The position numbers and the translations under genes are program-made. Shown in pieces: positions 49,108 to 58,354 of a stretch of 64,000 bases of DNA (position 1 is the first letter of the stretch; each line of letters begins with the position of its first letter). The notes beneath the pieces are model-generated. The model did no database searches. It was not told the origin of the DNA and worked only from the letters and a program-made list of their open reading frames with translations. This stretch comes from an uncultured Collinsella sp. (GTDB lineage: Bacteria > Actinomycetota > Coriobacteriia > Coriobacteriales > Coriobacteriaceae), in contig CAJLPX010000001.1 in the NCBI GenBank assembly GCA_905208635.1, positions 136,099 through 200,098 of the forward strand, written 5' to 3'.

Positions 49108-50088
49108 ATGAGCGATTTCCTGAACCGTATGAAGTCTGCCGCCAAGGCCGACCTTAAGACGATCGTCCTGCCCGAGGGCGAAGATCCGCGCACTATCGTC
49201 GCGGCCACCAAAATCATCGAGGAGGGCCTGGCAAAGATCGTCATCCTGGGCAACCCCGACGAGATCAACGTTCCCGGCGCTACTGTCATCGACCCGCGCA
49301 ATGCCGAGAAGCACGAGGAGTACGCGCAGAAGTTTGCCGAGCTCCGCGCCAAGAAGGGCGTCACCATCGAGCAGGCTCGCGCCCAGGTGATGGACGCCAC
49401 CTACTTTGGCACCATGATGGTCAAGATGGGTGACGCCGACGGCCTGGTCTCCGGCGCCTGCCACTCCACCGCCGACACCCTGCGCCCCGCGCTGCAGATC
49501 CTTAAGACCGCCCCGGGTACCAAGCTGGTCTCGGCCTTCTTCGTGATGTGCACCGACACCCCGCAGTTCGGCACCGACGGTACGCTGATCTTCGCCGACT
49601 GCGGCCTCAACATCAACCCGTCCTCCGACGAGCTCTCCGAGATCGCCATCGCCTCCGCTCACTCTTGGTCCACCTTTATGGGCAGCGTCGAGCCGCACGT
49701 GGCCATGCTCTCCTACTCCACCATGGGCTCCGCCGGCGGCGAGGTCGCCAAGAAGGTCCAGGAGGCCGTTAAGTTCTGCAAGGAGAAGGCTCCCGAGCTC
49801 GCCATCGATGGCGACCTGCAGCTCGACGCCGCCATCGTCCCCACCGTCGCCCAGCTCAAGGCTCCCGGTTCCTCCGTTGCCGGCAAGGCCAACGTGCTGG
49901 TGTTCCCCGACCTCGAGGCCGGCAACATCGGCTACAAGCTGGTCCAGCGCTTCGCCGGTGCTGACGCCTACGGCCCCATCCTGCAGGGCATCGCCAAGCC
50001 GGTCAACGACCTTTCGCGCGGCTGCTCTGCCGACGACATCGTGGGTGTCGTGGCCATCACCGCTGTCCAGGCTCAGATGGCTGAGTAG
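49108..50088 (+). CDS. pta: Phosphate acetyltransferase
   Basis: 326 aa single-domain Pta. IVLPEGEDPRTIVAA, GDADGLVSGACHSTADTLRPALQI and the C-terminal NDLSRGCSADDIVGVVAITAVQAQ are diagnostic. It converts acetyl-CoA and phosphate to acetyl phosphate, which AckA turns into acetate with ATP gain. TAAGGAG precedes the ATG. Codon use is strongly biased to C/G-ending codons, suggesting high expression. It converges with ackA. Confidence 0.97.
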   Translation: MSDFLNRMKSAAKADLKTIVLPEGEDPRTIVAATKIIEEGLAKIVILGNPDEINVPGATVIDPRNAEKHEEYAQKFAELRAKKGVTIEQARAQVMDATYFGTMMVKMGDADGLVSGACHSTADTLRPALQILKTAPGTKLVSAFFVMCTDTPQFGTDGTLIFADCGLNINPSSDELSEIAIASAHSWSTFMGSVEPHVAMLSYSTMGSAGGEVAKKVQEAVKFCKEKAPELAIDGDLQLDAAIVPTVAQLKAPGSSVAGKANVLVFPDLEAGNIGYKLVQRFAGADAYGPILQGIAKPVNDLSRGCSADDIVGVVAITAVQAQMAE

Positions 50089-50103
50089 CGGACGTATCCC
50101 CTC

Positions 50104-50230
50104 GGGACCCCACAGGGTAAAGCTCTGAAAACGTCCTCGGACATGTCGGAAGCCCCCGCTGCGCACTACGTGCGGCGGGGGCTTCCTCCGTCCTGCGGAA
50201 TGTTTTCAGAGCTTTTCCCTGTGGGGTCCC
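50104..50230 (-). ncRNA. Nested-palindrome element E3
   Basis: 29-bp outer arms with one mismatch (50104-50132 and 50202-50230, starting GGGACCCCACAGGG). Inner hairpin GGAAGCCCCCGC/GCGGGGGCTTCC (50148-50159 with 50175-50186). On the minus strand TTCCGCA (50200-50194) and AGGAC (50137-50133) occupy the same places as in E1 and E2. Confidence 0.55.
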
Positions 50231-50395
50231 TGCCGCTACGTAGTATTCAGGGAATCTGGAGTGGACGGCGGCTTGGCTACGAGCTGGGGCTGAGGATCTG
50301 AATGCATGGGCGACGTTGCTGAGGGCGTATGTGTTTGGAATCGATCACTTTGAATCTGAGCGGCAAAGCTTGGGTCGTCGTCCTTCTGCCAACAA

Positions 50396-50430
50396 AAAGG
50401 CCTCCGGAGCCGTTTGCTCTGGAGGCCTTT
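50396..50430 (-). terminator. Terminator after ackA copy 1
   Basis: 15-bp stem (50396-50410 with 50416-50430) with one G-T pair, then TTTTTGTTGG on the minus strand. Confidence 0.85.
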
Positions 50431-50450
50431 CATTCAATTGCAAATGAGCG

Positions 50451-51629
50451 CTAGTTGTTCTTGGTCAGGCGCTCGACGTCGTGGGCGATCATGTATTCCT
50501 CGTCGGTGGGGATGACCATGACCGTGACGGCGGAACCGGCGGCGCTGATGACCTGTGGGCCGTTGCCCACGGCCTCACGGTTCTTGTTGTTGTCGATGCG
50601 CACGCCCAGCCACTCAAAGCAGTCGCAGAAGGCCTTGCGGATCGACCAGTCGTTCTCGCCGATGCCGGCGGTAAAGGTGATGGTATCCACGCCCGCCATA
50701 GAAGCGATCATAGAACCGGCCTGCTGCATGGCCTTGTAGGCGAACATATCGAAGGCGAGCAGGCAACGTTCATCGCCCTCGGAGGCGCGCGTACGGATGT
50801 CGCGGGCGTCGTTGGAGATGCCCGAGATGGCAAGCAGGCCAGACTGCTTGTTCATCATGTCGTCGACTTCCTGGTAGGTGTAGCCGCCCTCGCGCTGGAG
50901 GTAGCACACGGTGGCCGGATCAATGGAACCACAGCGAGTGCCCATCATCAGGCCGTCGAGCGGCGTGAGGCCCATCGTGGTGTCGCGGCACACGCCGTCC
51001 TCAATGGCGGCAAGCGAAGCGCCGTTGCCCAGATGGCACGAAAGCAGGCGGTGGCAGCGCGAGCCCAGGATCTCCTTGGCCATCATCCACTCGTAGCGGT
51101 GGCTCGTTCCATGGGCGCCGTACTTGCGCACATGATACTTATCGCACACGTCCTTGGGCAGCGCGTAGGTGTAGGCGACCTCGGGCATAGTCATATGGAA
51201 CGAAGTGTCGAAGACGGCCACATTGGGCAGCTCCGGATACTTCTCGCGGCAATACTCAATCGCCGCGGCCTCACCGTAGTTGTGCAGCGGAGCCAAGGGG
51301 GCCACTTCAAGAATCTTGGCCATGACTTCGTCGTCGACAACTGCGGAATCATCGAAGTGCCAGCCGCCCTGAACGATACGATGACCAATGCCATCAATCG
51401 TAAAGTCGGTCTTCTCGAGCTCCTCGAGCACGCGAGCGATAGCAGAGCGATGATCGGGGAAAGGGACCTCCTCGGTCTGCTTGGCGCCACCGTTCTCGGA
51501 GTGGCCAAAGATGCCCATGTCCGAACCGATACGTTCGCAGTTGCCCTTGGCGAAAACCTCTCGGGTATCGGTATCCAAAAGCTGATATTTAAGGCTTGAG
51601 CTGCCGGCGTTGACAACAAGTACGTTCAT
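50451..51629 (-). CDS. ackA: Acetate kinase, copy 1
   Basis: 392 aa of the ASKHA fold. VNAGSSSLKY, GIGHRIVQGG, KYGAHGTSHRY with both conserved His residues, GNGASLAAI and GIGENDW are intact. It makes acetate and ATP from acetyl phosphate. AGGAGTCTC precedes the ATG. It lies downstream of a second ackA with a terminator between. Confidence 0.95.
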   Translation of the reverse strand: MNVLVVNAGSSSLKYQLLDTDTREVFAKGNCERIGSDMGIFGHSENGGAKQTEEVPFPDHRSAIARVLEELEKTDFTIDGIGHRIVQGGWHFDDSAVVDDEVMAKILEVAPLAPLHNYGEAAAIEYCREKYPELPNVAVFDTSFHMTMPEVAYTYALPKDVCDKYHVRKYGAHGTSHRYEWMMAKEILGSRCHRLLSCHLGNGASLAAIEDGVCRDTTMGLTPLDGLMMGTRCGSIDPATVCYLQREGGYTYQEVDDMMNKQSGLLAISGISNDARDIRTRASEGDERCLLAFDMFAYKAMQQAGSMIASMAGVDTITFTAGIGENDWSIRKAFCDCFEWLGVRIDNNKNREAVGNGPQVISAAGSAVTVMVIPTDEEYMIAHDVERLTKNN

Positions 51630-51747
51630 GAGACTCCTTTGCAGTGCAATACGGTCGACGCAGACCCCTTAAGGCGGCCGCATTTTAATAAGAAGTTATC
51701 ACAACTTGATAAATAGCTATCAAGCATATCGCCCAACGAGCACAAAA

Positions 51748-51782
51748 GAGGGGCCGAACGGCGCTCGGTCGTCCAGCCCCTC
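51748..51782 (-). terminator. Terminator after ackA copy 2
   Basis: Stem GAGGGGC/GCCCCTC with a long loop, then TCTTTTGTGC on the minus strand. Confidence 0.65.
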
Positions 51783-51793
51783 CCCTCTTGCAA

Positions 51794-52972
51794 TTACTTG
51801 CCGTTGACGATGCGCTCGACGTCGGAAGCGATCATGAACTCCTCGTCCGTGGGGATGACGAAGATCTTGACCTTGGAATCCTTGGCAGACAGGCACCAAG
51901 CGCCGTCACCACGCAGGGCGTTGCGGGCATGATCCATCTTGACGCCCATAAAGGCCAGACGGTCGGCAACGCCGGCACGAACGGCCGGGGCGTGCTCACC
52001 GATGCCAGCGGTGAAGACCAGCGTGTCCATGCCGCACATGGAAGTAGCCATCTCGGCAGCCTTGGCGGCAATCTTGTAGACAAACATGTCGAAGGCGAGC
52101 TGAGCATCGGGGTCACCAGCGGCGGCGAGCTCCTCGACGTTGCGGCAGTCGTTGGTCTTGCCGCCGGTCACAGCCAAAAGGCCGGACTTCTTGTTCATCA
52201 TCTCGTCGACCTCGTCAAAGGTGTAGCCGCCCTCGCGCTGCAGGTAGCACACGGTAGCCGGGTCGATGGAGCCGCAGCGGGTGCCCATCATGACACCGTC
52301 GAGCGGCGTCAAGCCCATGGTGGTGTCCATGCACTTGCCGTCCTCGATGGCGCACAGGGAAGCGCCGGAACCGATGTGGCACACGACGACCTTGCGGGCC
52401 TCGCCGTTGGTCATCTCGGCAACCTTCTTGGAGATGTAGCGGTAGCTGGTGCCGTGGGCGCCGTACTTACGGATGTGCAGCTTGTCGCAGACGTCCTTGG
52501 GCAAGGCGTAAGTCTTGGCGACCTCGGGCATGTTGAAGTGGAAAGCGGTGTCGTAGACCGTAACGTTGGGCAGGTCGGGATACTGCTCGAGGCAGTACTC
52601 GATAACGTTGGCCTCGGGGTTGTTGTGCAACGGAGCAAGCGGAGCGACCTCGCGGATCTTGGCAAGGACATCCTCGTCGACGAGGGAGGAATCGCCAAAG
52701 TACCAACCGCCCTGAACGATACGGTGGCCGATGCCCTCGATCTTGACGCCGTTGGCCTCGAGGTCCTTCAGGACGACCTCGATGGCGACCTTGTGGTCGG
52801 GGAACTCAATGTTCTCGGTCACCTTCTTGGAGCCGTTGGCAGCGTGGGTGAAGGTACCGCCGGTAAAGCAGACGCGCTCGCAGGAGCCCTTTGCGGACAC
52901 CTTGCGGGACTTGGTATCGATGACCTGATACTTAAGGGTCGAAGATCCTGCGTTGACGACCAGAACGTTCAT
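51794..52972 (-). CDS. ackA: Acetate kinase paralogue, copy 2
   Basis: 392 aa, same length as copy 1 and clearly homologous but well diverged. VNAGSSTLKY, GIGHRIVQGG, GSGASLCAIEDG and GIGEHAPAVR are kept. In the HGTSH motif the second His is Tyr (HGTSYRYIS), and the segment after it differs. It may be acetate, propionate or butyrate specific; activity is likely since the first His and the nucleotide loops remain. It has an own terminator. Confidence 0.9.
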   Translation of the reverse strand: MNVLVVNAGSSTLKYQVIDTKSRKVSAKGSCERVCFTGGTFTHAANGSKKVTENIEFPDHKVAIEVVLKDLEANGVKIEGIGHRIVQGGWYFGDSSLVDEDVLAKIREVAPLAPLHNNPEANVIEYCLEQYPDLPNVTVYDTAFHFNMPEVAKTYALPKDVCDKLHIRKYGAHGTSYRYISKKVAEMTNGEARKVVVCHIGSGASLCAIEDGKCMDTTMGLTPLDGVMMGTRCGSIDPATVCYLQREGGYTFDEVDEMMNKKSGLLAVTGGKTNDCRNVEELAAAGDPDAQLAFDMFVYKIAAKAAEMATSMCGMDTLVFTAGIGEHAPAVRAGVADRLAFMGVKMDHARNALRGDGAWCLSAKDSKVKIFVIPTDEEFMIASDVERIVNGK

Positions 52973-53025
52973 GTGTCTCCCAACTAACAGGCGGTGTGGC
53001 GCCGCCAGGTTACATACGCTTCAAT

Positions 53026-53059
53026 AATAAACCCAAACGCCCTCGCGCTCGGGTTTATT
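53026..53059 (-). terminator. Terminator after the MFS gene
   Basis: AATAAACCC/GGGTTTATT stem with a GC-rich 16-nt loop, followed on the minus strand by ATTGAAGCG. Confidence 0.65.
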
Positions 53060-53092
53060 GCGTTGATATATAAGTTATCGGTGCCCAAATAC

Positions 53093-54253
53093 TCATGGCC
53101 TTTGACTTGTAAGACGAAATAGCGCGGGGACATACACCAGGGAAGAAATCCCGAGCGCAACAAGCAATACGACTCGAATGCCCGCAACGCTACTCAGCAC
53201 AGAGTTGAGCAGATAGAAAAGAACAGCACCCACCGCCACCATCTGGCTTTGAACCGAAATCAGTGAACAGCGCATCGATGAATCGGCAGCATTTTGAAAA
53301 ATTGAGTATTTAATTGGAGCAAATAACGAGTACGCGACCGTCTGCAGCACATAGAACACGGGCAGCAAATAAACCGGAGTTAAGGGAATCAAAAACAGAG
53401 CTGTCAGGAAAAGACGCACGATGCCGCAAATACGCGCAAAGCGGCCCTTGTCGACATGAGCAATCGCACAGGGCACAATAAGTCCCATGGAGGCCGAGGC
53501 AAGGAGCTGAACCGCAATGGTCACACCCGAAGCGACGGCATTCATTCCGCGACCCGCAAGCAGCAGTGAGAAAAAGTCTTCCAGGGCGACAAAAGCAAAT
53601 GCCTGAGAACAGTCCATGATGAACGCTGAACGAAGAATGCCATTACCCGCAATAGCGGCACCGATCATCTTCGGGCTAATCCCATGTTCAGGTGTCGTCG
53701 CAGTGCCCCCTCTTCGCATCTCAGGAATGCAGACAACGACAACCAACGTCAACACCATTGCGATGATATCTGCCGAAAGACCAATGAGATATGCACCGAC
53801 GGACGAAATGAAACCGCCCACGCAAGCGGAGATGGCATAAGAGGCATAGAAAACAAATCGCTCAACGACATTAAGTCTTACGAGCTGGTCCTGAGAGACG
53901 CTGTCAATGTAAATCGCTTCGATGGATCCGCTCACACACGCAACGGCAAAACCCTTGAGAGCGAACGCACCGATTAAAAGCAGGGGAGAACGGACGAGAA
54001 GCAGGGCGGCGTAGTATCCAAGCATTCCCACGACGCCAACGAGACCGCTTGTCTTTCGTCCAAACCTATCAGCAATATAGCCAGTGGGAACTTCAAGGAT
54101 GAACTTGCTCACTTGATATGCAATCATCATGCTAGAAATCGATACCATCGAAAGTCCGACGAACTCAAGGTAGACAGTTAGAAAATACAAGATGGTGCTG
54201 AAGTTCGACAGAAAAACGAACGTCATATAAAGCAAAACCGTACGGTTTTTCAT
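53093..54253 (-). CDS. MFS transporter, drug/metabolite type
   Basis: 386 aa, starting at an ATG after GGAGGGTGGAGC. About twelve membrane segments with the MFS loop GYIADRFGRKTSG between helices 2 and 3. Base composition is less GC-rich and codons are less biased than in neighbours, suggesting acquisition. The substrate is unknown. It lies downstream of a LysR regulator gene on the same strand (119-bp gap with an AGGCGTCA/TGATGCCT repeat), which may control it. Confidence 0.88.
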   Translation of the reverse strand: MKNRTVLLYMTFVFLSNFSTILYFLTVYLEFVGLSMVSISSMMIAYQVSKFILEVPTGYIADRFGRKTSGLVGVVGMLGYYAALLLVRSPLLLIGAFALKGFAVACVSGSIEAIYIDSVSQDQLVRLNVVERFVFYASYAISACVGGFISSVGAYLIGLSADIIAMVLTLVVVVCIPEMRRGGTATTPEHGISPKMIGAAIAGNGILRSAFIMDCSQAFAFVALEDFFSLLLAGRGMNAVASGVTIAVQLLASASMGLIVPCAIAHVDKGRFARICGIVRLFLTALFLIPLTPVYLLPVFYVLQTVAYSLFAPIKYSIFQNAADSSMRCSLISVQSQMVAVGAVLFYLLNSVLSSVAGIRVVLLVALGISSLVYVPALFRLTSQRP

Positions 54254-54372
54254 GCTCCACCCTCCAAGAGTCAGCAATCTAAATCGGAATCTTGGAAAAG
54301 CATGAGGGCAAAGCTGTCAGCTATGTGTTACAAGGCGTCAATAATCACTTGATGCCTCGAAGCCAATTAATC

Positions 54373-55263
54373 TCACGAAGCAAGATGACGCAATAGGTGC
54401 AGAAAAACCGTCTGGTGTCGATCAGTCCAGGCATTTTGTCGATAGCAAAAGTAGATGGGCAAGGCTACGTCACGCGAACCTTCAATGGAGCACTCGCTCA
54501 CTTCCAATACATCTGATGCGAGAGAAGAGCCAGAAAAACTCAATATCAATCCCCCGGCTTGAAGAAACTCAGTCTGCGCCCTGTTTCCGTATTCAACATC
54601 ACGGAAGCGAAAATTGACGAGCTGGGCTTCGGGACATTGATTGATTGCATTGAGACAGGGCGACAAATTAATGGGAACAGCGAGCCTGCCGCCCAGTAAC
54701 TCGCGAATGGTCATGGCGCCCACAGATTGATGACCCGCTGGGCATGAAAGAACCTTGAGCTCCTTTTCACCCAAATATTTTGAAGAAAGGACGCTGTCCC
54801 GTGGTTCCTCGAATGAGATAGCCGCATCCGAAATGCCAAGCACAAGTGATTCAAAGCATGTAGCCGTTGGCTGATGCCACACATCAAGGTGAATCTGAGG
54901 GTGCGAGCGTTCAAACGAGTCATACCAGCTTTCGGCAAAAAGGCGCCCCCGCCCATGAAGGCAGGGGGCGTAAAGACGAAAGTGGCCATCGGGCGAAACG
55001 CCGTCGCCCCTCGATTGAGCGTACTTTTTGAGATCGTCGACTTGTGCCAGGATCACGCGCGCACGACGCGCAAATTCTCTGCCCGCCGGAGACAAAACAG
55101 CCTCCCCCGCCGATCGGTCGAGCAAAACAATCTGATACTCAGATTCCAGCTTTTTGATTGCCGACGAAACGGCCTGCGGACTCACATGAACGGCGCGAGC
55201 TGCTTTGCGCACGCCGCCATAGTTCGCTACCGCTTGAAGGTATTCGAGTTGAGAAAGCTGCAT
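54373..55263 (-). CDS. LysR-type transcriptional regulator
   Basis: 296 aa. N-terminal winged helix-turn-helix (YLQAVANYGGVRKAARAVHVSPQAVSSAIKKLESEYQIVLLDRS) followed by an atypical effector domain. The inducer is unknown. Composition is lower in GC, like the MFS gene, so the two may have arrived together. Confidence 0.93.
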   Translation of the reverse strand: MQLSQLEYLQAVANYGGVRKAARAVHVSPQAVSSAIKKLESEYQIVLLDRSAGEAVLSPAGREFARRARVILAQVDDLKKYAQSRGDGVSPDGHFRLYAPCLHGRGRLFAESWYDSFERSHPQIHLDVWHQPTATCFESLVLGISDAAISFEEPRDSVLSSKYLGEKELKVLSCPAGHQSVGAMTIRELLGGRLAVPINLSPCLNAINQCPEAQLVNFRFRDVEYGNRAQTEFLQAGGLILSFSGSSLASDVLEVSECSIEGSRDVALPIYFCYRQNAWTDRHQTVFLHLLRHLAS

Positions 55264-55304
55264 AGATTACTCCAAAGGCAGCCAAGTCGACGGGCTACGC
55301 GCCC

Positions 55305-55640
55305 TCAGATGAGGTTCTCGCCCAGGTTTTTGCCGCCGAGGACGTGCATATGGAAGTGCATGACGGTCTGGCCGGCGTTGACACCCTTGTTGGAAATGAC
55401 GCGGAAACCGTCCTCCAGTCCCTTGGCCTTGGCGACCTCCTGGATGGCGTGAGCCATGGCGCCCATGGTCTCGGCAGGCACGTTGTCGGCGATGTCGCTG
55501 TAGTGCTTCTTGGGGATCACGAGCGTGTGGACCGGCGCCTGCGGGTTGAGGTCGTCGAAGGCGATGACCTGGTCGTCCTCATAGACAACGGTCGAGGGGA
55601 TCTCGTGGTTGGCAATTTTACAGAAGATGCAATCGCACAT
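55305..55640 (-). CDS. HIT family (HINT-type) hydrolase
   Basis: 111 aa. The histidine triad HFHMHV (His95, 97, 99) and IPKKHYSDI mark the HINT branch, which hydrolyses nucleoside phosphoramidates such as AMP-lysine. A CDCIFCKI start holds the zinc-like Cys pair. Separate from xseB by 50 bp downstream. Confidence 0.95.
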   Translation of the reverse strand: MCDCIFCKIANHEIPSTVVYEDDQVIAFDDLNPQAPVHTLVIPKKHYSDIADNVPAETMGAMAHAIQEVAKAKGLEDGFRVISNKGVNAGQTVMHFHMHVLGGKNLGENLI

Positions 55641-55689
55641 AGCTGGTTCCTTTCTTACAGACCAAGGTAATTATATTTGGTCGAGATGG

Positions 55690-55956
55690 TTAGAACGAGA
55701 GGCTGTCGTCGGTGTTGGCGGCTTCGCCGTCGGCGAGCACGTCGTTGCCGTCGACGTCCTTAAGGAGCACCGAGACCTTCTGCTCGGCATCGGACAAGCG
55801 GGTGCGCAGGCTCTTGAGGAGCTCGACGCCGCGGGTGTAGCTCTCGAGTGACTCCTCGAGCTCCATATCGCCCGACTCCAGGCTGCGGATGATGAGCTCC
55901 AGCTCCTGCGAGGCCTGCTTGTACGTAAGCTGTTCGACCGGGGTCTTCTCTGCCAT
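55690..55956 (-). CDS. xseB: Exodeoxyribonuclease VII small subunit
   Basis: 88 aa. LTYKQASQELELIIRSLESGDMELEESLESYTRGVELLKSL is the complete XseB coiled-coil core; a polar acidic tail follows. It associates with XseA to form exonuclease VII. AGGAAAC precedes the ATG. Confidence 0.95.
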   Translation of the reverse strand: MAEKTPVEQLTYKQASQELELIIRSLESGDMELEESLESYTRGVELLKSLRTRLSDAEQKVSVLLKDVDGNDVLADGEAANTDDSLSF

Positions 55957-55998
55957 ATCTGTTTCCTTTCCTAAGGGTCTATCACTGTGAAACGCGGT

Positions 55999-57450
55999 CT
56001 ACTCGACCGCGTTGACGGTTGCTGCCACGTTGCCGTCTGCCATGCGCACGCGGATGGCGTCGCCGGGCTTAAAGGTCTTGGCGCTCGTAGCAACCCCATC
56101 ATCGCTGTACGCGATGGAGTAACCGCGGGCAAGTACCTTAAGCGGCGACAGGGCATCGAGCGAAGCCGCCGCACGGCCCAGGTCGGACGCTGGCTTGCTG
56201 AGCATCGTGCGCCCCTGATGCTCTAGGCGGGAACTCGCAAGCGTGAGCGCATGGCGCTTACCCTCGAGCCCCGAGGTGCTTGTAATCAGACACTCGGGCA
56301 AGCGCTCAAAGTTGGAGCGGAATGTCCCGACCGAGCGTACTATGGCGCCCGACAGGCGATCGGCAGTCAGCGCAAGCTCCGATTCGCGACGCTCAACCAT
56401 AAATGTGGGGTCGTTGAGGCACGGGCGACACGCAGCGGCATCGAGCGCATCACCCAAGCGAGCCGTATAGGTATCCCAGGCACGGCGACCGCGCTGATCG
56501 AGCATCTCCAGGTCGACCTGGGCCGACCCAATCATCGATGCCATCGCGGCACCCAGACGCTGATGGCGCGCCTCGAGCACATCGGCCAACTCCGTCATAG
56601 CCGGCGCCACCGATTCTGCCGCCGCCGTGGGCGTGGAGGCGCGTCGGTCGCTCACCATGTCGCAAATCGAGGTATCGGGCTCATGGCCAATGCCGGTCAC
56701 CACGGGCACAGGACAAGCCGCCACCGCGCGGGCAAGCTCCTCGTCATTAAAGGTCATGAGGTCCTCAAAGGAACCGCCGCCGCGCACCAGCAAAATACAG
56801 TCGGGCGCCGGCGTAATGGAAGCGGCGCGGCGCAAGCCCTCAATGAGCTCGGCCGGCGCACCCTCGCCTTGAACCTTGGCGCCCACGCAAACGAGCTCGA
56901 CGAGCGGGTTGCGACGACGCAATGTACGCTTGACGTCGTCGATTACGGCACCCGAAAGCGAGGTGACGACCGCCACGCGCGAGCAGAACACCGGGATGCG
57001 GCGCTTGCGCGCCTCGTCCATCAGGCCCTCGCGGCGTAGCTTTTCGGCCAGTTGCGCCACTTGTTGACGCAGCAGACCCTCCCCCGCCAGCGAAAACGAG
57101 CGAGCGACAAAGCTCATGCGGCCCGTGGCCTTATAGAGATTGAAGCTGCCCTTAAAGCTCACCTGCATGCCGTCACGCAGATCGAAGGTACGCTTGAGAT
57201 AGGCGCCCTTCCAGATGATGCAGTCGACGGCGGCCGAGTCGTCTTTAATCTGGAAGTAGCAGTGGCCGCTTCGGGCATTGGGACCACGGAAACCCGTGAC
57301 CTCGCCCAGGACACTCAGCTGCGGAATGGCATCGAGCGCACCGGCGGCGATCTCTACCGCCTGGCTCACGCTGAGCTCTTTGCGCTCTTGCTCGTCCGAA
57401 CCGTCGAACTCGGCGGAAACGGCATTGCCGGTTAGATTCCAGCCTGCCAC
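55999..57450 (-). CDS. xseA: Exodeoxyribonuclease VII large subunit
   Basis: 483 aa from a GTG with AGGAGG 4 nt upstream; the longer open frame lacks such a site. N-terminal OB domain (LSVLGEVTGFRGPNARSGHCYFQIKD), then the nuclease core with VVTSLSGAVIDD, LLVRGGGSFEDLMTFNDEELARA, TGIGHEPDTSICD and RASTPTAAAE, and the helical C-terminal part ending GYSIAYSDDG. It degrades single-stranded DNA in repair. Followed by xseB 42 bp downstream. Confidence 0.95.
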   Translation of the reverse strand: MAGWNLTGNAVSAEFDGSDEQERKELSVSQAVEIAAGALDAIPQLSVLGEVTGFRGPNARSGHCYFQIKDDSAAVDCIIWKGAYLKRTFDLRDGMQVSFKGSFNLYKATGRMSFVARSFSLAGEGLLRQQVAQLAEKLRREGLMDEARKRRIPVFCSRVAVVTSLSGAVIDDVKRTLRRRNPLVELVCVGAKVQGEGAPAELIEGLRRAASITPAPDCILLVRGGGSFEDLMTFNDEELARAVAACPVPVVTGIGHEPDTSICDMVSDRRASTPTAAAESVAPAMTELADVLEARHQRLGAAMASMIGSAQVDLEMLDQRGRRAWDTYTARLGDALDAAACRPCLNDPTFMVERRESELALTADRLSGAIVRSVGTFRSNFERLPECLITSTSGLEGKRHALTLASSRLEHQGRTMLSKPASDLGRAAASLDALSPLKVLARGYSIAYSDDGVATSAKTFKPGDAIRVRMADGNVAATVNAVE

Positions 57451-57565
57451 GCAGCCTCCTTTCGTCATCGTGCACAAGGGCTTCGGCCCTGCGCAAATTC
57501 AAGTCCAACACATAGTACAGCGCCGCGAGGACACGAATCCCCGCGGCGCCCAGCGACCCAATTTG

Positions 57566-58270
57566 TTATCGGTTGGAGTTTCTGTTGTATCGAGCCATAA
57601 GATAGAGCAGCTGAATAATCGAGGTGAGCGCCGCAGCCACATAGGTAAGCGCGGCGGCCGTCAGCACCTTCTTGGCACCGTTGACCTGCTTGGAGCTCAT
57701 ACCCGACTGCTCAATATACGCCACGGCGCGGCGGCTGGCATCAATCTCGACCGGCAGCGTAACGAGCTGGAACAGCACGCTAAACGAGAAGAAGATCAGC
57801 GCGATGGTCGTGAGTCCCGCGATGTTCATAAACAGGCCCATGAGCAGCACGATGGTCCAGGTGTTCTGGGTAAAGTTGACGACCGGCACGAGGGCGGTAC
57901 GTACCTTCATCATGGCATAGCCGCTTTGACGCTGCGCGGCATGGCCTGCCTCGTGACAAGCGACAGCAACGCTTGCGACCGAGCCGCCCGAACGGTTGGA
58001 ATCCGACAGATACAGGTTATTGTCCTGCGGGTTGTAATGGTCGGTGAGCTCACCGGCGACGCCCTTGATACCCACGGCGTTGCAACCGTTGGCGTCGAGC
58101 ATGCGGCGAGCGACCGTGGCACCCGTGTCGCCGTCCGAGCGAACCTTGGACCACGTCTTGTACGTCGAGTTGATATAGCTCTGCGCGGCAAGGCCAAGCA
58201 CCGTGCAGACAAGCACAACCAGCAGGTACAGCGGGTCGATACCAAAGCCATATCCATAGTAATAGGGCAT
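57566..58270 (-). CDS. Membrane zinc metallopeptidase, YugP family
   Basis: 234 aa from the ATG preceded by GGAGG; a longer frame is unlikely. The zinc motif HEAGH at residues 106-110 sits between a first membrane helix and three more near the C-terminus. The N-terminal Tyr/Gly-rich start (MPYYYGYGFG) is typical. The role of the family is unknown. Confidence 0.9.
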   Translation of the reverse strand: MPYYYGYGFGIDPLYLLVVLVCTVLGLAAQSYINSTYKTWSKVRSDGDTGATVARRMLDANGCNAVGIKGVAGELTDHYNPQDNNLYLSDSNRSGGSVASVAVACHEAGHAAQRQSGYAMMKVRTALVPVVNFTQNTWTIVLLMGLFMNIAGLTTIALIFFSFSVLFQLVTLPVEIDASRRAVAYIEQSGMSSKQVNGAKKVLTAAALTYVAAALTSIIQLLYLMARYNRNSNR

Positions 58271-58354
58271 GCGAATTCCTCCAAATCGAGTTACACGTTG
58301 GAGGCATTCTACCCACTCGCCCAGCAGGCAAATCAACATCGATGTTTTGGCAAT
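58271..58354. other. Short gap between the zinc peptidase start and element B
   Basis: Upstream region of the zinc peptidase gene; no clear promoter pair could be fixed by eye. Confidence 0.4.

Larger units (their letters stand above)
50089..50450. other. Convergent pta/ackA intergenic region
   Basis: Holds element E3 (50104-50230), which is enclosed by TAGCGG/CCGCTA where TAG is the pta stop codon, and the ackA terminator (50396-50430). The 150 bp between them show no gene or clear repeat; a short minus-strand open frame there is not convincing. Confidence 0.65.

Noticed and set aside
50236..50433. 65-codon minus-strand frame between E3 and the ackA terminator
   Set aside because: It runs through the terminator hairpin, has no clear ribosome site and no recognisable features.
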